Positions 31,975 through 43,518 of a DNA stretch of 64,000 nucleotides are shown here, piece by piece. This DNA comes from Adiantum capillus-veneris (Eukaryota > Streptophyta > Polypodiopsida > Polypodiales > Pteridaceae): assembly GCA_014529385.2 (NCBI GenBank), contig CM043958.1:124570817-124634816 (forward strand), given 5' to 3'. Each line of letters starts with the position of its first letter. Position 1 is the first letter of the stretch. The position numbers were made by a program, and so were the translations under genes. Below the pieces are notes generated by a model, which was given only the letters and a program-made list of their open reading frames with translations, was not told the DNA's origin and did not search any database.

Positions 31975-31987
31975 TGGTATCAGAGCA
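31975..31987 (+). other. G primer-binding site (initiator Met)
   Basis: TGGTATCAGAGCA, complementary to the 3' end of plant initiator Met tRNA, two bases after the LTR end. Confidence 0.85.
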
Positions 31988-33931
31988 TATGCTTAAGGTT
32001 ATGGGGATAGCCTAAAGCCTGATATTAGTCGGGTTAGTTATACATTGTGTATGCATTCATGCATGCTGTTTGACAAAGGAGATTGTATTCATGATGCATC
32101 TATAAGTGGTATTGGTTGATGGTACTTGTTTGACTTTGTCTTTTTGAGTGGAAGTGTTTGGTTTGAGTTATAGTAAGGTGGCCGAAGTGTTCAACAACGG
32201 AGTTATAATTTCTTTAAATGTTTGTTTTGTAGTAACAAATGGCTCCCAGAGTGACATCTAAATGCTTTAGCCAAGGGAATGAGGTTTTGGCCATATGTTC
32301 AACAATATGGCGACATGGTTGTCCACGGATGAACGGGAACTCTTTTACTTAAAAATCAGGACCAAAGTCTTTGGCTGCCAAGAAGCACAACTTGTTGGAA
32401 GAGAGTTGGCCGTAGTTACCTTACCCATCACCAAGAGTCCTTCCGTCAATTGTTTATCTACATTGATGACAATCCAAGAGATTGGTTTTCTAACCTCAGG
32501 CTACTTCAACTCAAAATATGATTAGGCATAGAAGACATGTTCTACTACTTGGCGATGCCCTCCCAAATGTTAAGGATTGCCAAAGTTGCTAAGAAATTTG
32601 AAGCTCTTGTAGCAGTCATAGGGAAAGAAAAACTACAAGATAACTACAGACCACGTTGTCGTGTGGGAGGTATGAGAAAATACTTTTTCATGAAAGTTAA
32701 AATAATATTTAGAGAATTAGCTCCAAGACACCCATAATATTGTAATGAAATCACAAAGATCAAATTTTGATGAATAAAAGAAGCGTAGACTCAATTTTGG
32801 TTCACTTGTGTACTAAATTTCTCTCTCCTTGTCTTGTTTTAGATGGATCTTCTTAATTGTCTAGATGAACTCCTGAGTGACTTTGCATAGAGGGTATTTT
32901 TCAAATATGCGATTTGGATTCAGTCTCCATTGTGGAATTGAAGTGGTTTGAGTTTCAAAGGGGACTAGAGACTACCTTGTACCGAACACTTACGTAGCAT
33001 GGCAGTTATATGTCGAAGCTCAGCTTAAACATCGAACACAAGTTTCTAATAGGTTTATGACCAACCCACTGCTTTGGGTAAAGGAAAATATCAAAGAAGG
33101 TGATGTTAAAGTGCAAGGATATGTTCTTTACCTTAACTTATGTTCTCTTCTGGACATACCGAGTCAAGAACTCATACTTAGTAAGAAGGCCCTTATGCTA
33201 AACCAAAGATATGGATTTTGTGAGCTACGGGATGCTTTCATATTGTTATGTTTAATGTATGGGGTCGTCAATACAAAAACAATGACCGACATTCCTTTAG
33301 CCCAGTATCTTGGAAGTTGTTCTTTGACTTATTTGAGAAGTCACTAATCTACAATCTTTGCAATGTAAAAATTTTATACAACGCCTACAACAGACCTCAA
33401 TGTCTTGCAGATTGTGCAGATATACACAGCCCAGTTGGATGGGACACACCGGATGTGTTTCCAAAAGAATCTGCTTAATTTGATGACTACTTTCGATCCA
33501 AGAAGGCAATTGTTCACACCAAAATGGAGAAATCTGTAACAAAAAAATCTCTTACTCAGCAATGGTATGACTCACACGCCAATGAACAAATGTTCCAACC
33601 AAAGATCAAAAAGGATTATTGGGAATAGCATCCGATATACTCAAGGAATGGGATAGCTATGCTCTATTAGTGGAAGGATGTCACAATGGATTTTACCGAG
33701 TGCATTATGTTAGATCCATTAGAATTTATTAGAAACTTTCAAGACACTTTGTAGACTTTTTGAAAACCCAAAGCTTTGTGACATAAGAATGGATTAAATT
33801 ATTTGTTATTCTTTCTCCTATTTCTCTCTCATCTTATCTTCAATTGTCTATTCTTTTTGATTTAAGGACTTCGAGCGGATTAGAATATTTTACTAAGTGT
33901 GACCTTGGTTGATATGGTGCAGTAAGTTATC
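31988..33931 (+). other. Unassigned, decayed coding-like region before G gag
   Basis: Fragments of open frame on the plus strand (32295-32525, 32537-32737, 33057-33347, 33248-33478). Readable peptides include FIYIDDNPRDWF, YVLYLNLCSLLD and LADCADIHSPVGWDTPDVF. A gag-like start (ATGGCTCCCAGAG) lies at 32238, and a second, ATGCCTCCTAGAGG, at 33932. Either G carries an extra ORF, or something was inserted between the two. I do not recognise the protein. Confidence 0.4.
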
Positions 33932-34665
33932 ATGCCTCCTAGAGGAAATGTGGTTGTTGCTAACGCAAATGCACCTATTGTTCCTCAACACACCATCATT
34001 GATAGAGGAATCAATGCTAAAATTCCCAGGTTGAGACTTGCAAAGATGTAGGCAAAGTTCTTGAAGATTGGATTGAGTGCATGGATAACTACTTTGATTT
34101 GGGTCAATACTCAACAGTAAACAAAGCTATCATCGCTAAGTTCAAACTAGAGAAAACAGCCAAGTGTTGGTGGAGAGACCATTGCATGGAAAACAATGTT
34201 GATCTTAATGCTACAATTTAGGATTACCTTAAAACCCAGCTCAAGAAGAACGATCATAACAACGTGTATCATTCAGACCACCGTATGAATGAGTTTCTTG
34301 ACTGTACTCAAGGAACCAGAGATCAGGAATCATACTATCAACATTACTTAACCCTTGTCAAGTATTCTCTAGAAGGAATGACTCAAGAAGTCAAAGTAGC
34401 TCGATTCGTGTCAGGGTTACATAATCCTATAAAGACTAGACTCTACAGTCTTCGTCTTACCAATTTTATAGACGTCCTTGATGCAGACAAACCCATTGAA
34501 ATCTAGTTATCTACAATGGAAAAGAGGAAATAAGTTGTTCCTGTTCGTGAAATCAAAAAGCCTTGTCTCGAGGAGGAACAAAGGTCTGCAAATCCACAAC
34601 AAAGAAGAGAGAACTTATTACGTATGAAAGCCAGGCAAGATCATTTGTGCTACACTTGTCTTGAT
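33932..34665 (+). pseudogene. G gag, main part
   Basis: Start MPPRGNVVVANANAP. After a frameshift it reads EDWIECMDNYFDLG, KFKLEKTAKCWWRDH, QLKKNDHNNVYH, then an 80-codon open stretch (34264-34506) with YYQHYLTLVKYSLEGM and VSGLHNPIK. This is a typical Ty3/gypsy capsid domain. It ends RQDHLCYTCLD, the first half of a CCHC zinc knuckle, cut by M. The second half is at 49735-49769 on the minus strand. Confidence 0.75.
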
Positions 34666-34856
34666 TGTAACATTTAATTGTCTAGTGACTTGTGTGTAGT
34701 GGAAAATATCATAGACATAGTGAGCATTTCATTTAGAATAGATTCCTAATGAGCATAGCAAGACTGCTTGGATGGAGAGAGCATCAAAAGCATAGCACCT
34801 AGTTGGATAGGCATGGACAATACTTCAAAAAGAGAGAGAAATTAAGCTATTCACAA
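34666..34856 (-). repeat. M 3' LTR remnant
   Basis: TGTAACATTTAATTGTCTAG onward matches 48888-49078 closely, including the GAGAGAAATTAAGCTATTCACAA end. It is cut at 34856, where T2 LTR sequence takes over. Confidence 0.85.
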
Positions 34857-34862
34857 TAGTCT

Positions 34863-35758
34863 AATGTTTAGATACAATTGAGCTTGGGCCAACACCAATG
34901 GGGCAAATAGTTTACACAATATTGAAGAAATACACCAGATACAACCACAAAGTTGAGCAGAGGCTTCACTCACCGGAGAAGATTACACAGAAAAACAGCA
35001 GAAAAAGAGTGAGGAATTTGGCAAAATGGACAGCGCCATCGCGTCCGGAAGGGCCCAAAATCCCAATCTACAATGTCAAAGTGCTCAAATCCGACCTCGG
35101 ATGAGCAGTTTACGGCCAAAACAGGCTCCAAAATGAGCAAAAACACAGTTGCGGCTGTTCCTCCTCTCTTCTCCACATTTTTTCTGTTCTTCTCTCTGTT
35201 TTTTCAGTTCCCACACTTAGCTTTATTAGTTGGGCACCCGTGGCCTTTTAGATGACCTCAAACGGACCCCAAACAAGCCAAAAACTGACCTCGCAGTGCA
35301 TAGTTGTCACCTTTTTGCATCATCCGCACACCTGGCACTCAGTTTTTCCCAATAATGCATCCCGTAACCATGTGAAGTGGCCCCAAAAAGTGGTCCTCAT
35401 GATGACCTTTCTGCATAAGTATCACAAGAAAACACCCACGTCGTGTCCATACTTCTCCGCGTGCAAGTATTGACCCTGTTCGACCTCCTAACGCCACTCG
35501 ATGCCATCTGACGCACCTGCTTACCTCATGTTGTCGGCCCACGGATAGCTTCCTCGAGAAGTTTTACACTCTACCAACTCCTCCTTATTGTAGAAAAAAC
35601 ACACTGGTACTGATAATAGTGAAAATCGATGCACTATGTACACCATGTCCTACCTGTACACACGTGGGCCCCACGTAACCACCTGGCTATGGAAATTGGG
35701 TTATCCATGCATGTGTATGTACATATGCACAATCCCTTGCTCAAAAAAACTCCTAACA
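34863..35758 (-). repeat. T2-type LTR fragment, minus strand
   Basis: Reverse complement of 45075-45990. The TG start of the LTR is at 35758 (plus strand TCCTAACA). Shared blocks include the TTGAGCTTGGGCCAACACC and ATGCACCACGTGTCC-like regions. It stands inside the left LTR of E5. Confidence 0.8.
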
Positions 35759-36268
35759 ACGCCATATGGCACAATTCCCCATGTGGTCCAACCTAGCCCC
35801 CGGAAAAACTTCAACTGACCATTAAATGCAAACCGTGGCTCTGATCTGTGAAAAGAAGGGTAGGCTCCATACATCGAGCACTACAAGCCTACACCCTGAC
35901 TTCCACTTGGACCGCGTGTCCCCAGCTATCTTTTGCCGCAAGAGTCTGCAACACACTGAACCTTCAACCTTCAATAACTTGAGCTCCGTAGCTTGGTTTG
36001 ATGAGCCGTTTGGACCTGCTCCTTCAACACTTCAAGCTCTTTATTCTTGGACCCAAAGAATGCATCTCACATCTCCTTCACCTGCTACTCAAATTAGCCC
36101 TATATGGAGCCCTTCCTGGCCTATAAGCCGCATCAAGCATACATTTCCACTGCTGCTTGCCAGCCCATGATCTTCCTAGCTACTCTAACCTTTTGCCATG
36201 CTTCTGCTAGCCTATATATATCTATCCATGCCATCTTCTATGGTCGACACACTTTGTCTGTACCATCA
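35759..36268 (-). repeat. E5 3' LTR fragment
   Basis: On the minus strand starts TGATGGTACAG after AACTAGGGGGTGGGCAA, a plausible polypurine tract (36269-36285). Matches 39777-40294 at high identity; the rest of the LTR is lost. Confidence 0.85.
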
Positions 36269-36331
36269 TTGCCCACCCCCTAGTTGAGCATTTATGCTTA
36301 ACCACATAGGAGCTTTATTAACCTACAAACT

Positions 36332-36829
36332 TCAAGTGGATTGCCCCACCCCCTGCATCATATAGCTTCCATTTGGATCAAACACCTGCCATTGATATCT
36401 TCCACCCATCTGTAACTCCTCACCATAGTGCCGTACCCTAGCACGTAGACCATCATGTGTGTAGGCTGGCCATAGCCTACTTACCTTCAATGGAAGCAAA
36501 GTCACTGTCTGGGATTCTTCTTTCTCCACCATTAGACATGTCTGCTGCATTGGAATCTCCTCCGTCTTTGGCATCACAACCTCTTCTCTCGTCACACACT
36601 CAATTCCAGCATGATCGAGCCCTTCCTTGTCTATTGGCCCTTCAAGGTCGATCAACACCTCTGGATCTTCAACTTCAATCACCTGTTCTTTAAGCACCTC
36701 TTCTACTGCTGCATCATGCTCCATTAAGGAAGAGAGAAATTTGTTCTCTTTTGCATTCATCTCGACTTCCTCCATAGATACGGATGCTCTATGTCTCTTG
36801 GCAAAATGATGCACTTGCTCCACCACCAT
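36332..36829 (-). CDS. E5 accessory acidic ORF (165 aa), unrecognised
   Basis: Open for 165 codons from MVVEQVHHFAKRHRASV. Glu/Asp-rich middle (EDPEVLIDLEGPIDKEGLD), then CVTREEVVMPKTEEIPMQQTC and a basic/aromatic C-terminus (RARVRHYGEEL, FDPNGSYMM). The E6 copy (23990-24345) conserves FLSSL, DAA, FEGP or LEGP, GIEC, EEVV, PKT, EIPMQQTC. Conservation between two diverged copies suggests a translated product. Role unknown. Confidence 0.6.
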   Translation of the reverse strand: MVVEQVHHFAKRHRASVSMEEVEMNAKENKFLSSLMEHDAAVEEVLKEQVIEVEDPEVLIDLEGPIDKEGLDHAGIECVTREEVVMPKTEEIPMQQTCLMVEKEESQTVTLLPLKVSRLWPAYTHDGLRARVRHYGEELQMGGRYQWQVFDPNGSYMMQGVGQST

Positions 36830-37257
36830 GGCACCTTTCCGCTGCTACTTTCATCAGTATGGCCATTAGCATGGCACCACACACTACTTTTACCTGCATT
36901 CCATCATTTGTAGGCCTAATCACACCACTTGGTCTTCATCAATAATTTGGGCTTGTTGTATTCCCTTCTCTTCTTGCACATGGGCTACTACCATATCATC
37001 AAACACATAGAGGGCAGCTTTACCTTTACCATCTTAGGCTCATCATAATCCATCTCCCCATCATAGGATGTGGACTCATCCACACTATTCTCCTCGCTTG
37101 TCTCCCAGCTACACGAGCTTCTACGGTCATCATCACCGGAATTATATATCGACTCCATATCAGTATTTGCATCCACTTGCTACTCCGCAAAAGCTTGACC
37201 ATCATCATGACCTTGCTCACTTCCTTCATCAGCTTTTGAACTCTCGGTATCTGTAAT
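36830..37257 (-). pseudogene. E5 inter-ORF acidic segment
   Basis: The minus-strand frame 36988-37176 encodes DANTDMESIYNSGDDD, SETSEENSVDES-like runs and DYDEPKMVKVKL. This resembles the acidic Ser/Glu stretches after protease in E1 and E3, but there is no protease here. Probably once joined gag to the accessory ORF. Confidence 0.45.
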
Positions 37258-38085
37258 CTAATTGCATTCTATTATCTTTTCATGCAAACTTTCCACAAGA
37301 GCAGGCTTTACCTCTTCAAATTGCACCGAAACCTTCACATTTGCTACCATTTTCATGTCTTTGTTCACCTTAATATGGAGCTTCTCCTCGTTGACAAATT
37401 TGTCCACCCTCAGCACACTCACTTCACATACTGGAAATCTCCAAGGAACATAACCAAAAGTAGGTCTTACCTCAACAGGCTTGGCACTCTGAACAATTGG
37501 AATCACCTTTGGTTGGGCCAAAGAGCACTTTTCTACCTCCACAACAGGTATATAATTTGTTGGCTTTAGCATGTGCAAGTCCAGCTTCTGCTTTACCTTT
37601 CTGCTCTTTATCTTTGCCAGATAGACCATGTCTTCGTATGTATCTGCACCTTCATCCACTTTTTCTCTAATCCTCAGATGCAAGCATTCCAATAGCTTTG
37701 ACAGCTTCAAATACTGATTTTGTTTTACCCTAGTAGCAACCTCTAACTGTTTCCAACCAGCTTCAAACTGCTCAATGAAAATGGAGAAATATTTACTTAC
37801 ATCCTCGCGTATCTCCTTCAATCTTGTACGAGCTTCTTCTGTCGTAACCACCTCTCAAAACCGCTCGACAAACTGACTTTGCAATCTTTGCCAACATTCT
37901 CAATCACTGCTCTATAAACCATCAAACCACACCTTGGCTCGTCCTTGCATCAACAATGTCACCGTCTGCAACCTTTTTGTATCCGTCGATATACGCATCG
38001 ATAGCAGCCATAACTCGAGATCTTATAACCAATCCTTGGGATCTTCAACGCCCGTAAATATGGGGCCAAAACCTGGCTCCACCAT
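37258..38085 (-). pseudogene. E5 gag-like protein
   Basis: Starts at the minus-strand ATG 38085 (MVEPGFGPIFTG, EDPKDWL, LELWLLSM, LLMQGRAKVWFDGL). There are a few stops and a frameshift, then 197 open codons (37851-37258): EDVSKYFSIFIEQFEAGWKQ, LKLSKLLECLHLRIREKV, EDMVYLAKIKSRKVKQKL, PTFGYVPWRFPVCE, VKPALVESLHEKI. The first two thirds look like a retrotransposon capsid; the GYVPWRFPVC block is conserved in E6 and unrecognised. Confidence 0.7.
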
Positions 38086-38190
38086 CTCTGTCAGCTTCAA
38101 AATCGACCATCAAACATATCGACCATCAGCCAACCGCTTTGTCGGCTAAAACACACGGATTCGAACCTTAAATTGGAGCATCAGACAGCT

Positions 38191-38207
38191 CCTCAGTGGG
38201 GGCACCA
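38191..38207 (-). other. E5 primer-binding site
   Basis: The minus strand reads TGGTGCCCCCACTGAGG, five bases (TCTTC) from the LTR edge, as in E6. Confidence 0.75.
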
Positions 38208-38212
38208 GAAGA

Positions 38213-40294
38213 TGAAGAGGGGGAATAGGGAACACACCCAGCACACAAAATGTTTGCCTATCTATAGCCCAGGGATTCCACAGCACCCCTAACCTCTCTA
38301 ATAACACGTTCAAATTGGCTAATTTGCACTAACAGATCCACTTTGGCATACAAGACAACTATATCACACCTTGCAAAAAAATGCCTTAGAGCACACACGC
38401 ACCCGCATTGCTCAATTCACCCGTTCCAACTCACCAGACACCCCAATTTAGTCCTCTTGGTAACACCCTTCAAGCTGCAGGCAAACACTCTGCAAGCACT
38501 CGCAAGTGCACAAAGAGCAAGAGAAAAGGAGGGGGATGGGGAGAAGCAACACAAGAAATAGGGGCAAATGTTTGGTATTATTGCATAGGGAGATAGTACA
38601 GTCAAGTATGAAGCTCTAATGGCAAGCTTGCAATACACAGGCTTGAAAAAATCTAATCACTCTCTCTCGTAAAATAGCCCTCTTGGTCCAAAGACCCCAA
38701 AAAATGAATGTCTATCTCCTTTTATAGTGCTTGGCTAAGGCTAAAAAGGGAAAAAACAAGGAGCCATCTAGCTCCTACAATTAACTGGAGCTTCCTTTAG
38801 AATTTTTCTTGCATGGCCACCACTTGGCACTTTCTTGGTGTTTGGTATCTGCATGGTGCCTCTATGTTTTGTCCGCTCAATTTTGCCAACCTTGCATTTG
38901 CGCTTTTGGATACCTCTTGCATAGGCTCTCTCCTTCTTGCTTGACCTTTGTGGCGAGCTAGGCCCCTTGAAACTCATTGAACTTATTCTCTCCTACTGGC
39001 TATACACTGGCCGTGGGACTGCTACCCTACTCATGCATCAAGGAGGGGGGGTAGTAGCGATATCGATATTGCCTCCCCCACAGCTTTCAAAATGGGCCTT
39101 CATATGGCCGGCTGCGGGAAACCGCCCTTGACAAGCCACGTCACCACTATGACACCGCCCGCCCAACAGGCACCACAACACACACCACCGACAGCAGCCA
39201 GAGCCCGTCAAAACCGGCACTCGATCCCCTCACGCACGCGCACGCGACACGCACTGCGCGGACAAGCGCCGCCATAGCTAGAGCACCAAGCTCACGAGCT
39301 CAACACTTTACATGCTTCCAATGGGGGCTCCCCGTGTAGGCTAAATACTCCATCACTCGGCCATTTTCCTGCGCATGTGGGATTTTGGGGCTTCCATGTG
39401 GCACCTTGTGGTGAGACCACCCCCAATACTTTTTTTAGTTTTGTTTAAGCCCATTGAATGTAAAAAAAAACTCCTTCAACTGCAACACCATGCCATTTGT
39501 GGCTCGGAACTCCGGTTCCCAATCCGCAAAGCCCGGTTGCAACTTCATTATGTCGACTTCAAACCCATCCAACCTCACTACATTTCACAGTTCTCCAAGC
39601 CCTCAAACCGAGGCCACAAAAATCGACCAAAGCACCTGTTATCAGCTCTGGATAAGTGCATCCAATCTTCCGGCTTTAGTATCTTTCCGCTCCGGACTTC
39701 ATTTGATGTGCAGTCAATTCCTGCTAGCCCCGTATGATGCATACCCTGCTCTAGAAATTTGCCGAGGCTCAAAAGATGGCAGATGGCACAATTCTCCATG
39801 TGGTCCAACCTAGTCCCCCGGCAAAACTTCAACTGACCATAAAATGCAAACCGTGGCTCTGATCTGCAATTTGAAAAGACAAGTAGGCTCCATATATCAA
39901 GCACTACAAGCCGACACCCATACTTCCACTTGGACCAACTGTTCCCAATTGCCTTGTCTGGCAAGAGTTTGAAACACACTGAACCTTCAACCTTCAATAA
40001 CTTGAGATTCGTAGCTCGGTTTGATGAGCCGTCTGGACCTGCTCCTTCAGCACTTCAAGCTCTTCATTCCTGGACCCAAAGATTTCATCCCACATCTCCT
40101 TCACCTACTACTCAAATTAGCCCCTTATGGAGCCCTTCCTTCTGGACTATAAGCTGCACAATAGTCATACATTTCCGTTGTTGCCTGCCAGCCCATGATC
40201 TTCCTAGCTACTCCAACTTTTTTCCATGCTTGTTAGCCTGCATATATATGTCCATGCCATCTTCTATGGTCGACACACTTTGGTTGTACCACCG
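38213..40294 (-). repeat. E5 5' LTR (2082 bp)
   Basis: Inner edge TGAAGAGG (plus strand). The outer edge is at ACCG, where CA would be expected (one change from the other copy). Contains E-family blocks shared with E6 and E7. The GC-rich stretch 39000-39290 has no supported gene. Confidence 0.8.
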
Positions 40295-40299
40295 TTCGC

Positions 40300-40740
40300 G
40301 GGTGATAGGCCGAAGAGAAGTTTAGCCTTGTCCCTAAATTCTCAAAGAGGCCTTTCAAAAAATTACTAGTCCTTCTTGGATCTTTTTCCGACACTATGGA
40401 CATTGGCAAGCCATGGTACTTGAAGATTTTTTATATGAAGAGGGTTGCCATTTGACGGGCTTCGATAGTCTTTTTGACAGGTATAAAATGAGCTTGTTTG
40501 TGGAACCTCTCTAATATCATCCATATTCCCATGAATAGACTTAGGCAATCCAAAGATAACATCTATGGATATGCTCTCCCATGGTGAATTAGGGATTGGC
40601 AAAGTTTGAAGCAATCTAGGTTGCTTCCCTTTATCAAACTTCATCTTTTGGCATACCACACATTTAGAAACATACTCTTGTATGTTTTCTTTCATGGCAG
40701 GCCAATAGAAGTTTCTATCCCTTTTAAGGTAGGTAGAATC
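40300..40740 (-). pseudogene. M integrase, core fragment
   Basis: Minus strand: CVVCQKMKFDKGKQPRLLQ (CC of HHCC), WESISIDVIFGLP (first catalytic Asp). After a frameshift it gives HFIPVKKTIEARQMATLFI, HGLPMSIVSEKDPR (second acid region) and NFSSAYHP. It stops at YHP, before the catalytic Glu, because E5 is inserted. Confidence 0.78.
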
Positions 40741-41294
40741 CCTCTATGCTCTGCATAACATTACTTTCTCACGTAGTGAGTTAGTAATGCATAGTCTATT
40801 TCCATAGAGAAGATAACCGCCTTGTAAGGTAAATGGTTCCTCTTTCTTCTCTATTGCAAGGGATGAAATCACATCTCTAAAATTGTGATCAATAGATCTA
40901 TCATAGAAGATAGATCATTGTGAGTTGCTATGAAAACCGCATTCACTCTCGGCCATCTTGAGAGTGCACCGGCTACTTGATTGTGCTTACCGGCAATGTG
41001 AGCAATATGAAAATGACATTGCAAATGGAAATTTTCCCACCTCATTTGTTTGTCGGAGAGCTTGGCCTGCGTCATGAAGTACTTAAGGCTTTGGTGATCC
41101 GTCCGCATAATGAAAGGAGTCTCCAATAAATAGTGCTTCCACGAGTCTAAGGCATGTAGAAGTGTAAGGACATCCTTTTTATATATGCCTAAAGCTTGCT
41201 CAACAAGGCCAAGCCTTCAACTTTCATAGGCTATGGTGTGCCCTTCTTGGAGCAAAATAGCTCCAAGGCATTCACCACTTGCAGTTGCCATGGG
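40741..41294 (-). pseudogene. M RNase H
   Basis: Minus strand: ASGECLGAILLQEGH, ALGIYKKDVLTLLHAL, FIMRTDHQSLKYFM, HIAGKHNQVAGALSR. The TDHQSL box is present; in the last box the catalytic Asp position of ADALSR reads AGALSR. It begins abruptly at about 41294 with the RT core missing, next to T2. Confidence 0.8.
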
Positions 41295-41790
41295 TATGCA
41301 TCATTTGGCGCATGTTTGTGCGCATTATCTGGTATTGTATGTTAGATGTGGATACTATGATTGTACGCCTTTGTGGAGCCATACTTGGTTATATTTGGCA
41401 GTCCCAGTCATTTTTGAGACTTGATCTGGAAGATAGTCATTTCTAAGACTTGACTATATGAAATTTGCATAAGCTTTTGTGAGAGGGTCGATAGCGTGAG
41501 GTTTTATTGAGCTGGGGGATTCTCAAATGTGAGATCCTTTTGGTGATACAAGTGACTGGAGCACCCTTTTTGTGACCTCACCATAGGCTATGTACTAGTG
41601 ATTCCTACTTGATGCTTGGGTTCTATTGTTGGTAGATTACGCATACATATACAATCTATATATTGGGTTCTTACTGTTCTACTTTTGGGTAAACTCTACG
41701 AAAATTTTTCCAAGTTGTGATGGCTGTTTTTTTGGTCTTTTGATCCATTTATGTTGTTATGCCTTCTTAGGAGCTGCATGGTTGGCTTTA
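41295..41790 (+). other. Unassigned leader of T2
   Basis: No PBS of either type and no LTR match found. May hold remnants of the T2 5' LTR. No coding signal. Confidence 0.4.
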
Positions 41791-42010
41791 ATGGATTATC
41801 AAAATGGACCTCAGTTCACTCCTTTTCATTTAACACAAAGAATCCAGATAAACGTTCATGTGTCCAGGAAGAGTTTTTTCCCAGCAGCACATAGTCTTTA
41901 TGTTCGGGCCAAGAAGATTAAGAGAGATATTGGAATCCCCTTTGCCTGTTGTAATTTCGATGATTAACTATGAAAACTCATTTGATGTGTATGTGTTTGT
42001 TCTTATCTAA
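41791..42010 (+). pseudogene. T2 small ORF B (frameshifted)
   Basis: MDYQNGPQFTPFHLTQRI, then NVHVSRKSFF, aligns with E3 ORF B at 58740. After a frameshift near 41930 the last part reads VVISMINYENSFDVYVFVL, the conserved C-terminus, ending at TAA 42008. No ORF A partner is seen. Third member of this family in the window. Confidence 0.65.
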
Positions 42011-42112
42011 TGATGAGCTCCATTGAAGTTTCTAGGGATTGAGTGAGTCAAAAGTTTTGGGTTCTTGCACGTGTGTTCGAAGGGGTTCTCAAAGCATCGA
42101 AAATTGGGTAAC

Positions 42113-42703
42113 CATGGCTTTCTCTTATCCGGAATTTCATGGAAGAAGTGATGAAATGTGGAAGAATTTTTGAAAAAGATGGAGGTTGCTTGCATTAGCA
42201 ATCAGATTCATGATCCGGCGCAGATGTTATGTCCTCTCCAGATTTGTTTGAAGAGTGATGCATGATTTTGGTCCAAAGAATTTGAAGAGTAGTTGCGTGT
42301 GACTGATCCACCAGTGAGATTAAGTTGGGACAATCTACGGCATGGATTTGAAGTGGAGTTTGTGAAGATAGAAGATCCTGACAAAGTGTGGCAAAAAGTA
42401 CAAGGTTTGGTGAAAAGGGAGGCTGAGCCAGTAGATGCATACATACGTAAGTTTTCAATGGCATGGGAGAGGATGTGCAAGGCCTTAGCACCACAGGTAC
42501 CCCCACCTGACATAATGAACAAGGAGAGGTTCTTGGCTGGTCTTTGGGAGAATATATGTTGGAGAGTGGAGCTAAATAATCCTAGGACATATGAAGATGC
42601 ACTAGATGTAGCGAGGAACAAAGAGTGGAAGCTAAGAAGAATGAGTCAGCTAGGACTAGAGTCTTTGCCCAGGAGGTCTAAATTTCAACCTATGGATTCT
42701 TAG
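42113..42703 (+). pseudogene. T2 gag
   Basis: Start MAFSYPEFHGRSDEMWK, frameshifts to 42293, then 136 open codons: RLSWDNLRHGFEVEF, VKREAEPVDAYIRKFSMAWERM, NKERFLAGLWENICWRVEL, YEDALDVA. The capsid-type pattern NKERFLAGL corresponds to KKERFIAGL in E1 and KKERFMGGL in E3. Confidence 0.75.
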
Positions 42704-43518
42704 CAAGGACGCATGCCAGGGGTTCATCATGAACCAGTGGTTTCTATTACTCCTCAGGTTATGCGAGCAGTGGTCACTACAGCATTGCAAGATGATGGGC
42801 TAAGGCAAGACATGTGGCAAGTGGTAGATTTAATGAAGAATCTCATCCTAAACATGCTAGGTAATGTGGGAAATAATTGAGGTCAGAGGAGGTTTGCAAA
42901 TCAGCCAGGAGGTGAAGAAAGACCCAGGAATGGTGTTGGACAAAGCAATGGTAGAGTCTGGAGGCAGACGCCCACATGTTATAATTACAAAGAGTTGGGC
43001 CACATTAGGCCACAATGTGATAAGCCACCAAGGATGGGGAGAGACAGGTATCCATTGCCAAGACATGTGCTAACTAGGTCAAATGATTATGGCATTAAAA
43101 TTAATGGAGAAGACGGAACCAAAGGATTAACCCAAGAGGAAAATGGAAAGACAAAAGTGATAAGCGTGGTCACCTTGGAGAAGGTAGCAAAGCTGGAGGA
43201 TACATTAGTGATGCATATTGGGAAGAGGACTACACAGGATAAGGAAGGAAGAAGTGCCCCAGGTCCTGGCAAGAAGAAGGGAAAGAGCCATGAAGATGAG
43301 TATGTCAAGGCCAGGAGGAAAAAAAGAGCTCGCCATAAGTTTCATGTTTCAGATTTTCCACTAGGGGATGGGCAGTTAAGCTATGGCTTGAAGGAGGATA
43401 TCTGACAAGAAAGAAAGCAGATGTTACTTTTGGGTAGCTAATGGAGATGGTGCCTAAGCTAAATCGATAGTGAAAGAGGATGGTTAACCCAATGGAGAAA
43501 TAACCAAAGAGAGGTTTA
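42704..43518 (+). pseudogene. T2 nucleocapsid and linker
   Basis: Reads TCYNYKELGHIRPQC at about 42973-43018: a CCHC knuckle whose second Cys is Tyr but whose fourth Cys is intact. Then a 136-codon frame (42995-43405) with GKKKGKSHEDEYVKARRKKR and FHVSDFPLGDGQLSYGLKED, the counterpart of the RDFPLGHG block in E1. Confidence 0.7.

Larger units (their letters stand above)
28151..34665 (+). mobile_element. G: Ty3/gypsy element, left part (LTR to gag)
   Basis: A 5' LTR, iMet-type PBS and gag in order. Gag is broken at 34665 by M (target TTGAT). The remainder of G is at 49385-49774 (inverted gag tail) and 50859-52789 (RT to IN). Protease and half of RT are missing. G itself landed in the LINE. 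Confidence 0.75.
35759..40294 (-). mobile_element. E5: gag-only (non-autonomous) LTR element
   Basis: Direct repeats 35763-36268 and 39777-40294 are the LTRs. Between them on the minus strand: PBS, gag, acidic region and accessory ORF. No pol. The right edge interrupts the M integrase just after AYHP (flank TTCGC, 40295-40299). The left LTR is cut by a T2 LTR fragment. Confidence 0.8.

Noticed and set aside
39000-39290. GC-rich stretch as a CpG island or host gene
   Set aside because: Within the E5 LTR; frames on both strands are short and unlike known proteins.
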